Origin: an uncultured Oscillibacter sp.
GTDB lineage: Bacteria; Bacillota; Clostridia; Oscillospirales; Oscillospiraceae
DNA: 7,594 nucleotides
NCBI GenBank assembly: GCA_910585165.1
Contig: CAJUBX010000090.1
Coordinates: forward strand, 1 to 7,594
Direction: 5' to 3'
Shown here: piece by piece, positions 4,976 to 7,594 of the stretch
Layout of the letters: each line of letters starts with the position of its first letter
Numbering within the stretch: position 1 is the first letter of the stretch
Notes under the pieces: generated by a model
Database searches by the model: none
What the model was told of the DNA's origin: nothing
The model's input: the letters and a program-made list of their open reading frames with translations, nothing else
Made by a program: the position numbers and the translations under genes

Positions 4976-5001
4976 CGGCGGTTTACACCGGAGAACCGCC
5001 G
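4976..5001. promoter_or_regulatory. Inverted repeat overlapping the oxidoreductase -35 and spacer
   Basis: CGGCGGTT (4976-4983) and AACCGCCG (4994-5001) are perfect 8-bp inverted arms separated by ten bases. The left arm runs into the -35 hexamer and the right arm lies in the promoter spacer, ending just before the extended -10. Spacing and position suit a dimeric repressor. It is distinct from the Rex-like site two bases upstream. Confidence 0.45.
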
Positions 5002-5010
5002 TGTTATAAT
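4982..5010 (+). promoter_or_regulatory. Promoter of the pyruvate:ferredoxin oxidoreductase gene
   Basis: TTTACA (4982-4987, five of six) is separated by exactly 17 bases from a consensus TATAAT (5005-5010), which carries an extended -10 TG at 5002-5003. This is about as strong as a vegetative promoter gets and suits an abundant central enzyme. Transcription should start near 5017. Confidence 0.85.
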
Positions 5011-5026
5011 GAAACCGCATGGGGTT

Positions 5027-5079
5027 GGGCGAGAGAGCGCCCGCCCCTGTCTTGGAGAGATTGCCGTCCCCGGGCGGCA
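5027..5079 (+). other. GC-rich 5' leader hairpins of the oxidoreductase mRNA
   Basis: GGGCG (5027-5031) pairs with CGCCC (5038-5042), and TGCCG (5062-5066) with CGGCA (5075-5079). Both lie in the leader of about 83 bases between the predicted transcription start and the ribosome binding site. No known riboswitch was recognised; they may only stabilise the message. Confidence 0.35.
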
Positions 5080-5099
5080 GATTTACAGGAGGTAAGTTT

Positions 5100-7594
5100 A
5101 TGGCAAGAAAGTTCAAGTCCATGGACGGCAACAACGCGGCGGCATATGTCAGCTACGCGTTTACCGAGGTGGCGGGCATCTACCCCATCACCCCGTCTTC
5201 GCCCATGGCAGACTTGGTCGACCAGTGGTCCGCCGCCGGTCAGAAAAACATCTTCGGCACCACCGTTAAGGTTGTGGAGATGCAGTCCGAGGCCGGCGCC
5301 TCCGGCACGGTCCACGGCTCCCTGGCAACCGGCGCGATGACCACCACCTACACCGCCTCTCAGGGCCTGCTGCTGATGATCCCCAATATGTACAAGATCG
5401 CCGGCGAGCTGCTGCCCTGCGTGTTCCACGTGTCCGCCCGCACCGTGTCCAGCCACGCGCTGAACATCTTCGGCGACCACTCCGACGTGATGGCCTGCCG
5501 CCAGACCGGCTTCGCCATGCTCTGCGAGGGCAACGTCCAGGAGGTCATGGACCTGGCTCCCGTGGCGCACCTTGCCGCTATCGAGGGCCGCGTCCCCTTT
5601 GTGAACTTCTTCGACGGCTTCCGCACCTCCCACGAGATTCAGAAGGTGGCTGTGTGGGATTACGACGATCTGAAGGAAATGTGCAACATGGACGCGGTGG
5701 ACGCGTTCCGCAAGCACGCCCTGAACCCCGAGCGGCCCAACATGCGCGGCTCCCACGAGAACGGCGACATCTTCTTCCAGCACCGCGAGGCCTGCAACCC
5801 CTACTACGACGCCCTGCCGGACGTGGTGGAGAAGTACATGGCCAAGGTCAACGAGAAGCTGGGCACCGATTATCAGCTCTTTAACTACTACGGCGCGCCT
5901 GACGCGGACCGGGTGATCATCGCCATGGGCTCCATCTGCGACGTGGCTGAGGAAGTCATCGACTATATGAACGCCAACGGCGAGAAGGTGGGCCTCATCA
6001 AGGTCCGGCTGTACCGCCCCTGGAAGGCCGAGAAGCTCCTCTCCGCCATCCCCGCCACGGCTAAGAAGATTGCCGTGCTGGACCGCACCAAGGAGCCCGG
6101 CTCCCAGGGCGAGCCTCTGTATATGGACGTTGTCACCGCCCTGGCCAACGCCGGGAAGAACGACGTCACCGTCATCGGCGGCCGCTACGGCCTGGGCAGC
6201 AAGGACACCCCGCCCGCCAGCGTCTTCGCCGTGTATGAGGAGCTGACCAAGGCCGCGCCCAAGCGCCAGTTCACCATCGGCATTGTGGACGACGTGACCC
6301 ACCTGAGCCTGGAGGAGAAGCCCTCCCCCAACACTGCGGCGGAAGGCACCATCGAGTGCAAGTTCTGGGGCCTGGGCGGCGACGGCACCGTCGGCGCCAA
6401 CAAGAACTCCATCAAGATCATCGGCGACCATACCGACAAGTACGTCCAGGCGTACTTCCAGTATGACTCCAAGAAGACCGGCGGCGTCACCGTCAGCCAC
6501 CTGCGCTTCGGCGACAAGCCCATCCGCTCTCCCTATTATATCAACAAGGCCGACTTCGTGGCCTGCCACGTGCCCGCCTATATCATCAAGGCCTTCCCCA
6601 TGGTCCGGGACGTGAAGCCCGGCGGCACCTTCCTCATCAACTGCCAGTGGACCGACGAGGAGGTCAATAAGCACATGCCCGCCGTGGCGAAGCGCTATAT
6701 CGCCAAGAACAACATCCAGGTCTACACCATCAACGCCATTGACCTGGCCCGGGAAATCGGCATGGGCAAGCGCACCAACACCATCCTCCAGTCCGCGTTC
6801 TTCTCCCTGGCCAAGGTTATGCCCGAGTCCGAGGCCATCCAGTATATGAAGGACGCCGCCACCCACTCCTACCTGAAGAAGGGCCAGGACGTGGTTGACA
6901 TGAACCACAAGGCCATCGACGCCGGCGCCACCGCCTACCACAAGTTCGAGGTGCCCGCCGACTGGGCCGACGCCGCAGACGTTCCCGACACCACCACCCT
7001 GGCCGGCCGGCCCGAGGTTGTGGAGCAGGTGAAGAACATCATGAACCCCGTGGGCAAGATGGACGGCGACAGTCTGCCCGTTTCCGCCTTCGTCAAGCAT
7101 GTGGACGGCCAGTTCGAGCTGGGCGCGGCTGCTTACGAAAAGCGCGGCGTAGCCGTCAGCGTTCCCACCTGGATGCCTGAGAACTGCATCCAGTGCAACC
7201 AGTGTGCCTATGTCTGCCCCCACGCCACCATTCGTCCCTACGCCATGACCGAGGAGGAGGCCGCGAACGCTCCCGCCGCCGCCAAGATCATCGATAAGAC
7301 CGGCAAGGGCAAGGGCTACAAGTTCACCGTGGCCGTCTCTCCGCTGGACTGCATGGGCTGCGGCGTGTGCGTGAGCATCTGCCCGGGCCGCAAGGGCGAG
7401 AAGGCCCTGAAGATGGTGTCCCAGGAGCAGGAGGCCGCCCAGCAGGAGGTCTTCAACTACTGCGAGGCCAGCGTCTCCGAGAAGAAGGACCTCCAGGACG
7501 CCACCGTTCCCGGCAGCCAGTTCCGCAAGCCTCTCCTCGAATTCTCCGGCTCCTGCGCGGGCTGCGCCGAGACCAGCTATGCCCGTCTCGTCAC
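5100..7594 (+). CDS. nifJ: Pyruvate:ferredoxin (flavodoxin) oxidoreductase, partial
   Basis: This enzyme converts pyruvate and CoA to acetyl-CoA and CO2, passing electrons to ferredoxin, in the cytoplasm of anaerobes. The first 831 of about 1175 residues are present; the gene runs off the window. YPITPSSPM holds T31, EMQSEAG holds E64 and SARTVSSHAL holds R114, matching the numbering of the structurally known Desulfovibrio africanus enzyme. FWGLGGDGTVGANKNS (422-437) marks the gamma domain. Two ferredoxin-like [4Fe-4S] motifs follow: cysteines 696, 699, 702, 706 and 751, 754, 757, 761. SCAGCAE gives C819 and C822 of the cluster next to thiamine diphosphate. AGGAGG (5087-5092) is seven bases before ATG 5100. 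Strong promoter and possible Rex control are listed separately. No defect is seen. A sister 2-oxoacid specificity is unlikely given the pyruvate residues. Confidence 0.96.
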   Translation, partial: MARKFKSMDGNNAAAYVSYAFTEVAGIYPITPSSPMADLVDQWSAAGQKNIFGTTVKVVEMQSEAGASGTVHGSLATGAMTTTYTASQGLLLMIPNMYKIAGELLPCVFHVSARTVSSHALNIFGDHSDVMACRQTGFAMLCEGNVQEVMDLAPVAHLAAIEGRVPFVNFFDGFRTSHEIQKVAVWDYDDLKEMCNMDAVDAFRKHALNPERPNMRGSHENGDIFFQHREACNPYYDALPDVVEKYMAKVNEKLGTDYQLFNYYGAPDADRVIIAMGSICDVAEEVIDYMNANGEKVGLIKVRLYRPWKAEKLLSAIPATAKKIAVLDRTKEPGSQGEPLYMDVVTALANAGKNDVTVIGGRYGLGSKDTPPASVFAVYEELTKAAPKRQFTIGIVDDVTHLSLEEKPSPNTAAEGTIECKFWGLGGDGTVGANKNSIKIIGDHTDKYVQAYFQYDSKKTGGVTVSHLRFGDKPIRSPYYINKADFVACHVPAYIIKAFPMVRDVKPGGTFLINCQWTDEEVNKHMPAVAKRYIAKNNIQVYTINAIDLAREIGMGKRTNTILQSAFFSLAKVMPESEAIQYMKDAATHSYLKKGQDVVDMNHKAIDAGATAYHKFEVPADWADAADVPDTTTLAGRPEVVEQVKNIMNPVGKMDGDSLPVSAFVKHVDGQFELGAAAYEKRGVAVSVPTWMPENCIQCNQCAYVCPHATIRPYAMTEEEAANAPAAAKIIDKTGKGKGYKFTVAVSPLDCMGCGVCVSICPGRKGEKALKMVSQEQEAAQQEVFNYCEASVSEKKDLQDATVPGSQFRKPLLEFSGSCAGCAETSYARLV

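Noticed and set aside
4805..5134. A minus-strand frame across the divergent promoter region, and the N-terminal extension of comM to 4973
   Set aside because: Both run through the predicted promoters and leader. The ribosome binding site before ATG 4799 and the family's usual N-terminus fix the comM start.
5004..7223. A 739-codon open frame on the minus strand opposite the oxidoreductase gene
   Set aside because: It is the mirror of a highly biased GC-rich gene. Its product is a low-complexity run of G, V, H, L and D, and the plus strand encodes a clear pyruvate:ferredoxin oxidoreductase with all motifs.
1..7594. CRISPR array, integron, rRNA or riboswitch
   Set aside because: No regularly spaced direct repeats, no attC or integrase gene, and no recognisable rRNA, tRNA or riboswitch core was found on either strand.

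Overview
The window looks like chromosomal DNA from a high-GC gut Clostridium, most likely Oscillospirales (a Flavonifractor/Lawsonibacter-like lineage). That placement rests on the look of the pyruvate:ferredoxin oxidoreductase and ComM proteins, the GC-rich codon use of those two genes, strong AGGAGG ribosome binding sites and the fermentative gene content. It is inference, because no search could be run.

Right half (about 3280-7594), ordinary core genome. Two divergent housekeeping genes share a 300-base intergenic region. On the minus strand is a full-length YifB/ComM AAA+ ATPase (505 aa). On the plus strand is the first 831 residues of a single-chain pyruvate:ferredoxin oxidoreductase (nifJ/por type), cut by the window edge. 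The intergenic region is rich in signals. It holds a near-consensus extended -10 promoter for the oxidoreductase, an 18-base sequence that closely resembles a Rex (NADH-sensing repressor) operator, a perfect 8-bp inverted repeat across the -35 element, a recognisable promoter for comM and several hairpins.

Middle (about 918-3262), accessory DNA on the minus strand, directly downstream of comM and probably transcribed with it. The first gene starts 19 bases after the comM stop and encodes a 212-aa NADAR-like protein of the type found as antitoxin beside DarT1 DNA ADP-ribosyltransferases. No toxin gene is visible. Next is a complete 909-bp IS5-family insertion sequence with 21-bp inverted repeats, a TAA target duplication and a transposase split over two frames. 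It separates the NADAR gene from a phosphoadenosine-phosphosulfate-reductase-family gene that has lost its start but keeps its PP-loop right at the IS edge. This stretch reads as the wreck of a small defence or phage-derived cassette.

Left part (1-917), poorly coding. It holds a strong hairpin terminator, a cluster of smaller hairpins, an AT-rich stretch with a possible 29-residue hydrophobic peptide, a 74- or 97-residue small protein with two ribosome-binding-site/start pairs in one frame, and a run of helically phased T-tracts at the window edge. I did not recognise the small proteins.
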